DNA from: Capsaspora owczarzaki ATCC 30864 | Taxonomy: Eukaryota; Opisthokonta; Filasterea | NCBI RefSeq assembly: GCF_000151315.2 | Contig: NW_011887295.1 | Span: 1,667,914 to 1,731,913 of the forward strand | Length of the DNA: 64,000 nucleotides | Direction of reading: 5' to 3' | Shown: positions 39,050 to 49,199 of the stretch, in pieces | How the letters are laid out: each line of letters opens with the position of its first letter | Numbering within the stretch: the first letter of the stretch is position 1 | Made by a program: the position numbers and the translations under genes | The notes under the pieces: generated by a model | The model's database searches: none | Told to the model about the DNA's origin: nothing | Seen by the model: the letters and a program-made list of their open reading frames with translations, nothing else

Positions 39050-39444
39050 GAGTGAGAGGTGTGTAGGGGAAGCAAAAAGAAAGAAAAAAGACTGAGACAT
39101 GGAGAATGGAAAATGGAGGAAAATAAGTGAATGTAAACCCCCTTCTTGTGTGCGACGATGGACAGAATACTCGTTCTTGTCCACGAATTCGAACAGAGTG
39201 AAGAACAAGTGAAAGACGAGCTTCAGCAATGGAAATTATCGTCTTTTGGAATCGCCGACCAGCGAGTTATTGCCTTTCGAAGCTGGTGTGGAAACTTTTA
39301 TTCTGTCTGTCTGTCTGTCCGTCTGTCTGTCTGTCTGTCGGGGCGGGGGGTCGGGCTTAGTGCTGCGCAGTTTTTTTTTTTTCTTTTTTAGTTTTTTCGT
39401 TTTGTTTTTCTTGTTTTATCCCGCAATCTCGGCTGCGGCTGCAG

Positions 39445-40697
39445 CTGGAGCTCTTTTAGCAGCCCTGGCTCAGCAACAGCCAACTTTTCGGCGTGTGTTC
39501 GGTTTCATCGGCGGCGTGGTCGCCTACGCGGTCTCCACCATATTCATCATTTTGGTTGTGGCGGCTTTCGTTGCTCGGCACGTGCTGGACAACAAGAACA
39601 CGATCGCCAAGACCCACTCGCCCGAAGTCGTGCTAGCTCGCATGCTCGCACGCTTCGAGGCCGGCTCCGTGATCCCGCCCGTCAGAAATTCCCACATCGA
39701 TCGTCCAGAGGCCGTTGCTATGCTTCAAGGGGTGCTGCGCCCCGCGCTGTTGAAGGACTACACGGTCTTCATTGGCGAAGTAGGCTGCGGCAAGACCACC
39801 GCCGTCCTCGACGCCATCCGAGCCAACAGCACTGGCATTGTCTACCACATCGTCCAAAGCGAGCTAATCGTTGATGTGCCGAAACGACTGGCGGGGTCTC
39901 TCGCGTTTGAGCCCAACCAGTTCACCTTCACAGAAGGCTATTTGAAAGACTGTAGTGTTGAGATGCATCAAATAGCATCGGCAGAAGAACCTTTCAAGAG
40001 CTGGGCGATACTCGATTTCAGTCTTCGGGACGTCGCCGCACAGTTCAAGACCAAGCACGGTCACCCTGCCACGCTCGTCATCGACGCCGTAGACATGATC
40101 GCCCAGCAGGGTCCAGCACTGTTGCATGCGATTCAAAAATTTGCCAAGGCGGCTGCTGACGAGCAGCTGCTCAATGTTGTTCTCGTCACCTGCGATGTTT
40201 CGAATCTGCCTGAGCTCAAGGCATCGTCAGCAATGACTCGTGCTCGCGTTGTCGAAGTGGGTGATCTCACCGACCAACAAGCTGTCACATATCTGGTGCG
40301 TCGTGACATCCACGAGGATTTGGCCAAGCGTGCGGTCGCTGAGATTGCTGGTGGGCGTCTCATTCTGCTCAACAATCTAGCAGACGACCTTCTGTTCAAG
40401 ACTGTGGACGAGATCTTTGAAGTGTTCTCCTCGCGTACTGAAAGCTCCCTCCAGCGCCTGATTGACGATTTGGCACTGTACAACGCAACTTCTGTCGTTC
40501 ACAAGACACTCTGCGATCTGACTCACGGCGCTCTGCACATTGACATCGTGCACTGCGCTCTGGGGAAAGACCTCACCAAGAAACTCCTCGCCACCCACAT
40601 CAACATTCTCGCTTACCATCCCAACGACACCTACACCCTTCACTCGCGCTACGTTCAGCGCTCTGTGTCTACCCTGCTGAACTGCACGAGACCGTAG
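39445..40697 (+). CDS. Membrane-anchored P-loop NTPase (family unclear)
   Basis: The frame is open from 39246 to the stop at 40695-40697, but 39246-39440 is a CTGT microsatellite and T-run with no ATG, so coding probably starts at an acceptor (CAG at 39444 or TTTTAG at 39459) after an unplaced upstream exon. Residues near the start are strongly hydrophobic (GFIGGVVAYAVSTIFIILVV), a membrane anchor. Walker A is GEVGCGKTTAVLD and Walker B is ATLVIDAVDMI, with a sensor-like VVLVTCDVSNL. The C-terminal half is helical without recognised motifs. It looks like a STAND/AAA-type ATPase, perhaps similar to mitochondrial Yme2-like proteins, but I do not recognise the family. Repeated flanking DNA is described in the findings. 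Confidence 0.6.
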
Positions 40698-40849
40698 GGC
40701 CGTCCCTTGTTTCTGGCTTCTTGAGCCATCTTCAAGCTCTTCCACACTTGCGCCATTCCGTCGAGTCGTTTCAAGGAATAATTCTGAAGCGAAGGACTTG
40801 GCAATTCTCTCCTTTTGTTCAAGGAGGATTTCCAGCCTTGAAGAATGGG

Positions 40850-40852
<3 letters not shown>

Positions 40853-40921
<69 letters not shown>

Positions 40922-40933
40922 GGATGGATGGAT
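40853..40933 (+). repeat. (TGTC)n microsatellite with trailing TGGA repeats
   Basis: About 17 uninterrupted TGTC units to 40921, then TGGA units. A shorter, imperfect copy of the same motif lies at about 39302-39340 on the other side of the NTPase gene. Confidence 0.95.
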
Positions 40934-40936
40934 GGG

Positions 40937-41006
40937 TTGGAGGACGATTGATAGAGATCTACCGATATGGATGGCTTGGAGGACGATTGATAGAGATCTA
41001 CCGATG
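40937..41006 (+). repeat. Tandem duplication of a 30-nt unit
   Basis: TTGGAGGACGATTGATAGAG with the following ATCTACCGAT occurs at 40937-40966 and again at 40977-41006, separated by 10 bases. Confidence 0.9.
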
Positions 41007-41213
41007 CTCTTGGCGTGGATAGTAAAGTATCGTCTTTTGGTTATTGCCTTTCGAAACTGCTGCGAGAACTTTAAATGTTTGCGTCAAGGAACTGAATTTA
41101 GACATATATCCGACATAAAGCGATTCAAATAGCAGAAAGAAGGCAAACTTGCTGCGTCGAACTTGAACTTGCCAACCCTCACGCACTTGTCGGATGATGG
41201 GATGATTCGCTGG

Positions 41214-41214
<1 letters not shown>

Positions 41215-41299
<85 letters not shown>
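41215..41299 (+). repeat. (CA)n microsatellite
   Basis: About 42 perfect CA units located just downstream of the ankyrin gene's stop codon (on the other strand the motif is TG). Confidence 0.97.
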
Positions 41300-41300
<1 letters not shown>

Positions 41301-41334
41301 ACTGTAAAGGTTACTTTGAAAACAAAATGCTCGC

Positions 41335-43344
41335 TCAAAGCGAATCCCGCACGGACTTGAGCGTGCCACCATCAATGCGTGACGACCAACTGGGTAGATC
41401 GTCCAGACGGTACAAGTCGCATGCGGTGTGCTCGACCCCATCGTACAAGTGATTGCGAATCGCTGGGGTGGCGTACAAGGTTCGCCGGCAAAGGTTGGAC
41501 AGCGTTGCAGAATTCGACACTGCAGAAGGTGCTCGGTGAGTCAAACAAACCACCATCCCCACAAACAAGCAAAAGCACTTACACACGGCGACACTTGCTT
41601 GCGCTTGGCTCAGAGTGAGCACATGCCGCATTGACTCCTTCCTTGCCTGTGCTTCACGGAGCATCGCTTCTAGTTGGGAAGAGTGGTACTGTGTGCTGCA
41701 TGTACGGTTAAAGTGCGGCTTGGCGTTCAGCGCAAGCAGCAGTTTGACAATGGGACCGTTGCCAGTCGTGCAAGCAGCATCAAGCGGCGCACCGTCCCGA
41801 AGCGTGGATGCGTTGATGTGAGCACCCCGCGACAACAGCAGGAGCACGACGTCGACGCTACATTTTGCCATGATGGCTCGAGAGAGAATGGACTCGCAAA
41901 TCAGCTCGTCCAGCTCGAGCCAGCGAGCCCCGCCACCTTGATCCAGCATCGCAACCAACGCAGGCAAGTGATTACTTGTAGCGACGGCCGCCACAAGAGT
42001 GTAGGGCGATTTGGCAGCGTTGTACGGGAAGGGCCGGTAGCACACGCGCATTGCTTCCAGCGTCATCTTGTAGAACGCCACCGGAGTGGGAAGCTTGGCA
42101 CCAAACTTTACCACCAGCGGAATGAGTGCCCATTGCTGGTGCTTGCAGCAGACGGCAAGCAGGGTCTCGTCCATGGGAACTGCGGCGTCCAGGCATCGTT
42201 GCAGCGCTTTTTCGAGCAACTCTTGCTGGCTCTTTTCGATGCACCGGATGGCGAATTCGACAATCCCCTCCGTAATGCCATGATCCAAGAACAGTCGAGC
42301 TGCGGGCAGCGATATGGTGCGAATCGCGAGCAACGGCTGCGACAACGGCCGAGTTTGGGTAGCTGGCTGCATTGCGCCGTTCGCCGCCTTGGATCTGTCG
42401 CCGACATTGTCCTCCAAACTGGAACCCCGTGTATCCAATAACAACGCCAACAGCTCCATATCGCCATCGATTGCGCCCTGTTCGATTTGCGACCGGGTCG
42501 GCGTCAAACCCTGCGCAATCAACCAACGCGTGAGTGGCAGGTCCCCGTTGCGGACGGCGCTGGACAGATGGCGTGCCGATGACAGCTGACCACCCAAAGA
42601 GACCATCGATTGCGCCATGGCCAGTTGCCCGTAGTCGACTGCAATAGCAAGAGCAATCGCAGCGGGAAGGCCACCCTCCACCACCAGCATTTCGGCAACC
42701 GTCGAATGGCCTCGATAAATTGCGGCATGTACCAGCGTCGGGCAGCATTTGATTTGGCTGTCTACAAATTGAGACGTGGCTGAGAAACACAGCAAGTAAG
42801 GAAGGTGGATGCTCTGGGCAGATTCGGCCTGACGCTCCTGCAAAAAGGCATCCGCCAAGTGCACACCAGCGTTGCCATATGAAGTCGCACCCGCCGTGCT
42901 GACTGCCTCGGTCAGTGCCTTGACAGCCTCCTCTTGGGAGGGATAGGTGCGAATGTTTCGGCTGGCGGAGCGGGACTGACTCGCGACTTGCAACGGCTGA
43001 CCCGACTTTAAAGCACACAGACCAGCTCGAACAGCCTCAGCATCGCCGTCCCAAGCACTCAGAAATAGCGACGCCAGTTGCACGCTCGTTGTTTCAGCAG
43101 CTACTGGTGTGGTCGGGCTCCACCACGATGCAGGATTGCGAACAGCGTGGCGAATCAGCGCATCGTTCTTGTCCAAATTTGCCAGGAGCTTTGCGCGAAA
43201 TGCGTTTGGCAATCGTGTCGACTGATTTGGCGGTTGTGAGTCGGCCAATGGGGTGAATTTAGTTGCAGCGCTGTCAGAGCGCGGGACTGGACAATCAGCG
43301 GCAGAAACGGCAGCAACAGCTGCGCTTGAAGCGGAAGTAGGCAT
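41335..43344 (-). CDS. Ankyrin-repeat protein with SOCS-box-like C-terminus
   Basis: Start ATG at 43344; an intron with GTAAGT donor (41577) and CTGCAG acceptor (41522) must be removed before the last exon, although the frame happens to be open through it. About 650 residues. Degenerate ankyrin repeats run through the middle (LVHAAIYRGHSTVAEMLVVE, GAPLDAACTTGNGPIVKLLL). After the splice the end reads SNSATLSNLCRRTLYATPAI, with the L..LCRR core of a SOCS box; ASB-type proteins combine ankyrin repeats and a C-terminal SOCS box to recruit Elongin BC-Cullin5 ligases. The SOCS assignment is by motif only, and the Pro-rich Cul5 half is weak. Confidence 0.7.
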   Translation of the reverse strand: MPTSASSAAVAAVSAADCPVPRSDSAATKFTPLADSQPPNQSTRLPNAFRAKLLANLDKNDALIRHAVRNPASWWSPTTPVAAETTSVQLASLFLSAWDGDAEAVRAGLCALKSGQPLQVASQSRSASRNIRTYPSQEEAVKALTEAVSTAGATSYGNAGVHLADAFLQERQAESAQSIHLPYLLCFSATSQFVDSQIKCCPTLVHAAIYRGHSTVAEMLVVEGGLPAAIALAIAVDYGQLAMAQSMVSLGGQLSSARHLSSAVRNGDLPLTRWLIAQGLTPTRSQIEQGAIDGDMELLALLLDTRGSSLEDNVGDRSKAANGAMQPATQTRPLSQPLLAIRTISLPAARLFLDHGITEGIVEFAIRCIEKSQQELLEKALQRCLDAAVPMDETLLAVCCKHQQWALIPLVVKFGAKLPTPVAFYKMTLEAMRVCYRPFPYNAAKSPYTLVAAVATSNHLPALVAMLDQGGGARWLELDELICESILSRAIMAKCSVDVVLLLLSRGAHINASTLRDGAPLDAACTTGNGPIVKLLLALNAKPHFNRTCSTQYHSSQLEAMLREAQARKESMRHVLTLSQAQASVAVCKCFCLFVGMVVCLTHRAPSAVSNSATLSNLCRRTLYATPAIRNHLYDGVEHTACDLYRLDDLPSWSSRIDGGTLKSVRDSL

Positions 43345-43757
43345 GGCAAACTCAACTTTTGGGAACAACAACGCTCACGACCAGGCGCAGATACTCGTGC
43401 AAAATAACGGATGCCTGATCGAGTAGAAGGAACGGAAAAAAGCAAAATCAAGACTGAATGGGCTGAAATTGGACGAACTGCGGGGCGTCGGAAGGAAGCA
43501 GGTCGAGCACAGTTGCGACGCAATCCAAACATGTCCAAAACAGATTCTCCCTCCCTTCGTTCTCGGCCGCGCAGTATTTCGCATGAACTATTGCATTTTT
43601 GAGAAAATAGAGTTTTACCACACCAGTGATGCGAAAAGTATATTTTGTGAATTTTTTTTTTAGCGTTGTTTCAAAACGACCAATCGCAACGAATTCGTTC
43701 AGATCTGAAAACCAACTACTTTCGAGCCATCATATGCGTTGCTTCAATCTATCTGCA
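43345..43757. other. Spacer between ankyrin gene and PKA regulatory subunit
   Basis: 413 bases, holding the leader of the ankyrin gene and the 3' region of the PKA gene. Nothing else was recognised. Confidence 0.55.
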
Positions 43758-45741
43758 TCACAGGGGCGCCTTGGTGTAAACTCTGCGCTGGAAAATGTCA
43801 ACGCAAGGGCCGAGTAGTCGCACGAATGCTTGCTTGTCCAGGACCAAGCAGCGCCCGTTGCCAATCCCGCGAATCGAGGCTTGGCGAGGACGGTCTGTCA
43901 GCAATGCAATCTCTAAATAGACCAATCCCCCATATGGCACCGGGGAACGGGGTGAGCGACACAATCACACTCCGAAAACTAAACACAAACAAACGAACGG
44001 AATGGAATCCCGCACCTCCAAAGTAATCTCCTGGCTTGAGCTGACCCAACTCAACTTCATCGTCATCATCTTCAGTTCGCTTGAGCACAGCCGCATGACC
44101 ACGCTCCAGAATGTAAAAGCAAGTGCCAATGTCACCCTGCTCAATGATGGTCTCGCCGTCTTCAAAATCGAACGGCTCCAAAGCATCGACCAGCTGAGCC
44201 AGCTCCGGACGGGTGAGGGCTTCGAGAATCGGCACTGATTGGAGGAAGCTTTCATACTGGCTGCGCTTGGAGTGGGCGGACGTCATCAAAATGCGGCGGA
44301 AGGTGACGCGATCCACGCCCCACACCGTCGAGTCTTCGTCGGCAATCACCTGGGCATGAGAGAATGGTTTTCAAGTGACTGAGTGAAGAGGGCGGGGGGG
44401 GGGCGACAAAGCGAGGGACGACTGGGATTGTACGCAAAACGGAAAGGGCAGAGATTTTTGGGTACGTACAGTCGCAGCACGGGGTGAATTGTACATGAGG
44501 GCGAGCTCGCCAAAGCCACCGCCAGGCCCGACCTCGACGACCTTCTTGGAGACGCCGTCTCGCTCAACATGGACGCTGAATTTACCAGATTCGACAACGT
44601 AAAAGTAGTCGCCTGATCATGTGCAAACGAAACGCTGAGTGAGTTGGTCGCGAATTTCGAAACAAATGCAGGTGTCGTGAAATATCAACCAACGGAGCAG
44701 GTACCTTCGTCGCCTTGCTTGATGATGGTGGTGCCAGCAGGGACATGGCGTTCCACCATGGCATCGACAATGTGCAGCTTCTGTTCGGGTTCGAGGTTTC
44801 GAAACAGAAGGCTGTTCGCGGTCGCCACAGCGATGCGCATGCGTGCCTCGTTGGATTTAGGAATGACGACCTGTAGAAAGCGAGGGGAAGGGGAGTGGGG
44901 GGGGGCGAGAGAGAAGGTTCAAGTGATGTCAATAAGACCAACGACATTCTTGAATTGGCACGACAACAATAATGGAATCATACGCGTTCGCCGGGGATGA
45001 CTTGATTGGGGTTCATGGACTCGGCACTAACAGAAAAGCGACGGCCAGTGTTCCTGTAGCCGACATCCTGGGGCCGTTGTGCCTGGGATCGCAGGATCGC
45101 AGAGATGAGTTGTGTTGCCAGCACCAAAAAACTCGGAACACACCAAAAGTTTTACCTGTGATGCAGCTGAGCTGCTCGACCGCGATGGCCAAACTGAGGG
45201 CAGAGGTTGGACCGTGTCCTGATCCCATTTTGAAGCACAAGTTAGACGGTGCAAACAGAAAGAAAAACAAATCTGAGTATTTTTTTTTTTGTTGTTGTTT
45301 GTTTGTCGTTTAATTACCTCGTCTTCTTCGTCATTCTCATCCTCGTCATCGCGATCCAAGGCAGCAGCCTGCTCGATAGCATCCTTGTCCGCTTCGTCAT
45401 CCTCTTCAATGTCGTCCTCAGCAACCGGGAAGGGCGCGTTCGCGTGCGATGCGCTGAAAGTGGCAGGAGGAACAGGAACAACAACGACAACCTCAGTCGC
45501 TGTCGCTGCAACAACTGCTGCGGTGCCCTTGGACTCGCCGCCGCCGCTGGTAGTAGGAACATCCAGGGACGAGCGCTCTGGGTTGCCGGTCGTGATCGTG
45601 GCGTCGGGCGTCGAGGTCTGCGAGAGCGAGGATCGCCGGCTGGTTTTGCGAACACCCGTCGCGTACCGACTGCCAGCGCTCATGCTGAGGCTCGTGCGGC
45701 GGCCGGTCGACCGCGACGGGCTCTGGTCGGAACCTGCGGCG

Positions 45742-45776
<35 letters not shown>

Positions 45777-46010
45777 GCTGTTGCTGCTGTCGTCGTCGCC
45801 GTCGTTGCCAGTCAGCTCGTCCAGGCGGCGCTGGATGAACGGGAGCAACCAGAACGCAGCGACCGTCGAGCCCGCCACCAGCGCCAGGGCACCCAAGTCG
45901 GCCTTCTTGATCTTGGAGAGCCAGGTCCAGGACGACCGCGCTCCAGCCGCAGCCGACGCGGACGGCGATATGCCGGGCTGGAGCTGGTACTGCGACTCGG
46001 GTCCCATCAT
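43758..46010 (-). CDS. cAMP-dependent protein kinase regulatory subunit with N-terminal membrane helix
   Basis: Seven exons: 46010-45318, 45218-45156, 45067 (or 45082)-44984, 44870-44705, 44612-44470, 44349-44016, 43912-43758; about 545-550 residues. The N-terminus has KIKK followed by a 21-residue hydrophobic stretch ([20 protein letters not shown]) and QRR, then a long Asn/Ser-rich and acidic linker instead of the usual dimerisation/docking domain. The inhibitor site [10 protein letters not shown] carries Ser at the P-site, like RII subunits. Two cyclic-nucleotide-binding domains follow: CNB-A phosphate-binding cassette [19 protein letters not shown] and [21 protein letters not shown]. It would restrain PKA catalytic subunits at a membrane until cAMP rises. 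Confidence 0.9.
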
Positions 46011-46088
46011 GGTTTGGTTGGTCGATGAGGAACGAAGACAAAGAAAAAAAAAAAAAAAAAAAAAGGAATGGTTGAAAGAATCCGAGTA

Positions 46089-46117
46089 GAGAGGGCCTCC
46101 CTAAAAAGACTCAGTCC
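46089..46117 (+). repeat. Left terminal inverted repeat of the pogo element
   Basis: Begins GAGAGGGCCTCCC and ends AAGACTCAGTCC. It is an exact reverse complement of 49200-49228. Confidence 0.97.
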
Positions 46118-46206
46118 AAAAACCATTGCGCCCCCACCCTAAAAAGACTCAAACCCGATTATCTCGGCTTGTATTCCTCCCACCCCGCCGCCGTCTTCGA
46201 ATATCA

Positions 46207-47784
46207 ATGAACACTCATTCCAGCTACAAGGAAGACATGGTCAGACGGGCGCAGGAGCAACTTGAGGTCGGCCTCGCCCAGATTGCGACCGCGTCTCCCT
46301 TCCGCCAGAGGCTCCTGACGAAGGCCACCGCCCTCAAACTATACTATTTTGACCCGTTCCTATCCACTACGGATGTCGGCGGAGCTCCGGGAGCCTCCGC
46401 CGAGCGAATCTGGACGACCCGCCAAATCGCCCATGCGCTGGGTCGATCGCAGTCCATGATCGCCCGCTGCATCAAGGCCCACGCCAACCTCGCTCCTGAC
46501 ATTCCTGGAATGACCTTAGATGAGTTGGCTGACGTTCTGCGCGAGGATCCCATCCAGGGACAAGGCTACGTGTTCACCGTCCCCGAGGAGCAAGAGCTCG
46601 TCGAGTTTGTCAAGCGGTGCTGCTTAGGAGCTGTCTCTCTGAGCAAAACGGAATTCACTCGATATGTGCTTGCAGCCTCGAAGGTGCCGAGGCCGGACGG
46701 CGTGGAAAGACGTCAATTTGAGCACGACAAAGTTTCCGACAAGTGGGTCAATGATTTTGTCGCCCGTCACAGCTCACAGATTGGCTGGCGCAGTAGCAGC
46801 GTGTTGGAAACACTTCGAGTGGCTGCTTTGAGTGAAAAGAAGCTCGGCAGTTTGTTCGCGCTACTGGCGGAGTACAGCAATCTTTACCCGACTCTTTTCG
46901 CTACGCCGGCCAATATTTTCAACATGGACGAGTCGGATTGCTCTGTGGGTCGTAAAAAGAAGCGTGCCCTGGCTGCTGTTGGTGTCAAGCGTGTCAGTCG
47001 GCGATCTGGCCGAACCATTACGATGGGACCGCATGTTACTGGTCTGTTTACTGTTTGTGCTGATGGCACCGCTCCTGTTGCGCCCCACTTCATTGTCGCG
47101 CATCCACGGCCCACTCTACCTCACAGGTGCACCGAGGGCCTGGACGAGGAGTTGATTCACCAGTCCGAGTCCGGCTTCATCAACGAGGAAATCTTCGACA
47201 AGTGGTTTCGAGATTTCGTCGAGGTCGTCAAGGAGCGAGCTACCACCACCCCCGTTCTATTGGTGATGGATGGCAGCTCGTGTCACAAGTTCACTGTCGG
47301 GTTGATTGACCTCGCGGTGAGCAACAACATCCTGGTTGCGATCCTTCCATCGCACACGTCGACTCACTTGCAGCCGCTCGACGTCACCGTCTTTGCCTGG
47401 TACAAGAACTTGCTCGAGACTCACGTGCAGTCGATTTTGGATGAAGACTCGCCACTCATCGACGTGAACATCAAGCTTCACGGGGCCATTCGGGCGTGGA
47501 ACGAAATTGACGACCGATCCAACTTGATCCGATCTGGGTTTCGCCAAACTGGTATCTATCCGCTGGACACGGAAAAGCACAAGACCCTAGCGTTGCCTTC
47601 CGTCGCTGACGTTGCCGTGTCTACGACCCCCCTCGCTGCACATTCCCGAGCCACCCCCGACCCCGGATGCTCGGTATTCGGCGTTGTACCGTGTCCGTCA
47701 GATTGCCGATGCCGCCCTGGTAACCATTGGTTGCACTCCGAGAGCTCTACAGCAAAAGAGGGTGCACGATGCAGCGGTAGCTGA
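46207..47784 (+). CDS. pogo-type DDE transposase
   Basis: ATG at 46207; 525 residues. The N-terminal part has a helix-turn-helix-like segment (TTRQIAHALGRSQSMIARCI) and a second DNA-binding-like region (VSDKWVNDFVARHSS). The catalytic core has the pogo DDD pattern: first Asp in IFNMDESD, second in LLVMDGSSCHKF, third in LQPLDVTVFAWYK. The end FRQTGIYPLD is also typical. The last ~60 codons are low in family similarity and overlap a second frame, so the true C-terminus may lie in that frame through splicing. Confidence 0.9.
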   Translation: MNTHSSYKEDMVRRAQEQLEVGLAQIATASPFRQRLLTKATALKLYYFDPFLSTTDVGGAPGASAERIWTTRQIAHALGRSQSMIARCIKAHANLAPDIPGMTLDELADVLREDPIQGQGYVFTVPEEQELVEFVKRCCLGAVSLSKTEFTRYVLAASKVPRPDGVERRQFEHDKVSDKWVNDFVARHSSQIGWRSSSVLETLRVAALSEKKLGSLFALLAEYSNLYPTLFATPANIFNMDESDCSVGRKKKRALAAVGVKRVSRRSGRTITMGPHVTGLFTVCADGTAPVAPHFIVAHPRPTLPHRCTEGLDEELIHQSESGFINEEIFDKWFRDFVEVVKERATTTPVLLVMDGSSCHKFTVGLIDLAVSNNILVAILPSHTSTHLQPLDVTVFAWYKNLLETHVQSILDEDSPLIDVNIKLHGAIRAWNEIDDRSNLIRSGFRQTGIYPLDTEKHKTLALPSVADVAVSTTPLAAHSRATPDPGCSVFGVVPCPSDCRCRPGNHWLHSESSTAKEGARCSGS

Positions 47785-48772
47785 TTTGCGTCGAAATCTC
47801 GAGGTCGAACTTTCGGTGCAAGAAGTCCTTCGGGCCCCACCCAGGCCCCTGCGGTCCAGGAGCATTGGCAACAGCTCCATGCGCGTTTCTATGAACTCGA
47901 CCGCTCGATCCCCGCTTACGCCGGAGAATAGGGATGCCCAGCTTAAGCGGCAGGAGTTGCAAGAGAAGAGGAAGCAGCTCGAACCTCTGAAAGAAGAGTA
48001 CAATCGGCAACGGCCCATCTTCCTCCGCACGCTAAAAGACCTTGACTCACGCATCTTGACACTTGCGGAGACAATTCTTGCTCTGGAGACTCAGCTGGCT
48101 GCTCTGGGAGAAGAGGTCGAGCAGGACATCGAATCGGCAACTGCCGCGGAGACCCGAAACAAGCTAGCTGCTGCTCGCCTGCAGCATACCAAGCTCGTAC
48201 GTGACCGCGCGACATTTTTCAAGAACCGTCTCAAGCGACCCACTCTTCTAAGTCTTGAGCCAGCGGCGACCGCTTCCACACCTCTCGTTCCTCGGCGCGT
48301 CAGCAGGCCTAGGCCCATTCTCGCTTCGCAATCGATGGCGAACGACACTGTCGACTTGGATCAATCAGCCAGCGAGGAGGAAAGCGAGTCTGACGACGAT
48401 GACGACGAGAATCAAGCGTCGTCCGAAATGGCTTCCGCTGCCATCGGCCACAACGACAACCAGGAGGACCCCAGCGATGTCCAGCGTCAACCTCAAGCCG
48501 CCCGCAAGCGTCGCCAGGAAGATGACGATGAAAACGTCGCGCCCGTCTTCACCACGGTCACATCAGACTCGAGCGATGTTGTTCAAGTCGATTATCAGCT
48601 GAGCTCCACCGAACTCCAAGAAATCCGACGCTATCGCATGCCAACGCGTAGTACTACGAAGCAAGATGGACATAATGTCAAATTGGCGCGTGTAGACCTC
48701 CAACCTGCGTCGTCAAGGCCGGCGCTCAGCGACCTGACAAACCTTTCTCGAAGCAACACGCTACCACTGTAA
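47612..48772 (+). CDS. Second transposon ORF, coiled-coil, Asp/Glu-rich
   Basis: A +1 frame overlaps the transposase frame by 173 nt and runs to TAA at 48772. From about 47700 it reads as a coherent protein: RQIADAALVTIGCTPRALQQ, a long coiled coil (ENRDAQLKRQELQEKRKQLE onward), an acidic run and a basic patch (AARKRRQED). There is no convincing ATG at its start. It is either the C-terminal extension of the transposase, joined by splicing (candidate GTATTC...CGTCAG, 28 nt at 47672-47699, which would be very short) or a separate product. No family was recognised. Confidence 0.6.
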   Translation: MPCLRPPSLHIPEPPPTPDARYSALYRVRQIADAALVTIGCTPRALQQKRVHDAAVADLRRNLEVELSVQEVLRAPPRPLRSRSIGNSSMRVSMNSTARSPLTPENRDAQLKRQELQEKRKQLEPLKEEYNRQRPIFLRTLKDLDSRILTLAETILALETQLAALGEEVEQDIESATAAETRNKLAAARLQHTKLVRDRATFFKNRLKRPTLLSLEPAATASTPLVPRRVSRPRPILASQSMANDTVDLDQSASEEESESDDDDDENQASSEMASAAIGHNDNQEDPSDVQRQPQAARKRRQEDDDENVAPVFTTVTSDSSDVVQVDYQLSSTELQEIRRYRMPTRSTTKQDGHNVKLARVDLQPASSRPALSDLTNLSRSNTLPL

Positions 48773-49199
48773 TTTTCCGTGTTTTGTGTTCAATTCTATG
48801 TGCATCCCATGTCATTCAATGTAGTTATGTGTTTTTTCCGGTCAAAAAGGGTGAAATCATGTCTAGGCAGGGGAAGATTGGACCATGCCCGTCCGGCGCG
48901 GGCGGTCTGGCACCTGCCGGGTTCTGTGGTCACATACAGTAACCGTCGCACCAACTGCAATACATAGATACCAGTTGGTATTACATGTCCCAGTTGAAGA
49001 TGGGCCGACAGATCCTCGACACGGGCGACACGGGACTGGCAAAGTCAGTTTCTCCCTAAAAAGACTCAGCCCTAATGCACGCCCAGCCAAATCGAAGCGA
49101 AAATTTTCCCCTCCGATTCGCACCAAAATTACCAAATCAACTATATAATTTATGCTCTTTCCAATGATATAGGTGGCAGGGCGAGGAAATGAACAGGGG

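Larger units (their letters stand above)
40698..41334. other. Repeat-rich convergent spacer
   Basis: Contains a (TGTC)n tract, TGGA repeats, a 30-nt tandem duplication and a (CA)n tract, plus a partial copy of sequence from upstream of the NTPase gene. No gene was recognised. Confidence 0.65.

Noticed and set aside
41163-41360. Thr-His and Val-Cys repeat proteins
   Set aside because: These are translations of the (CA)n microsatellite.
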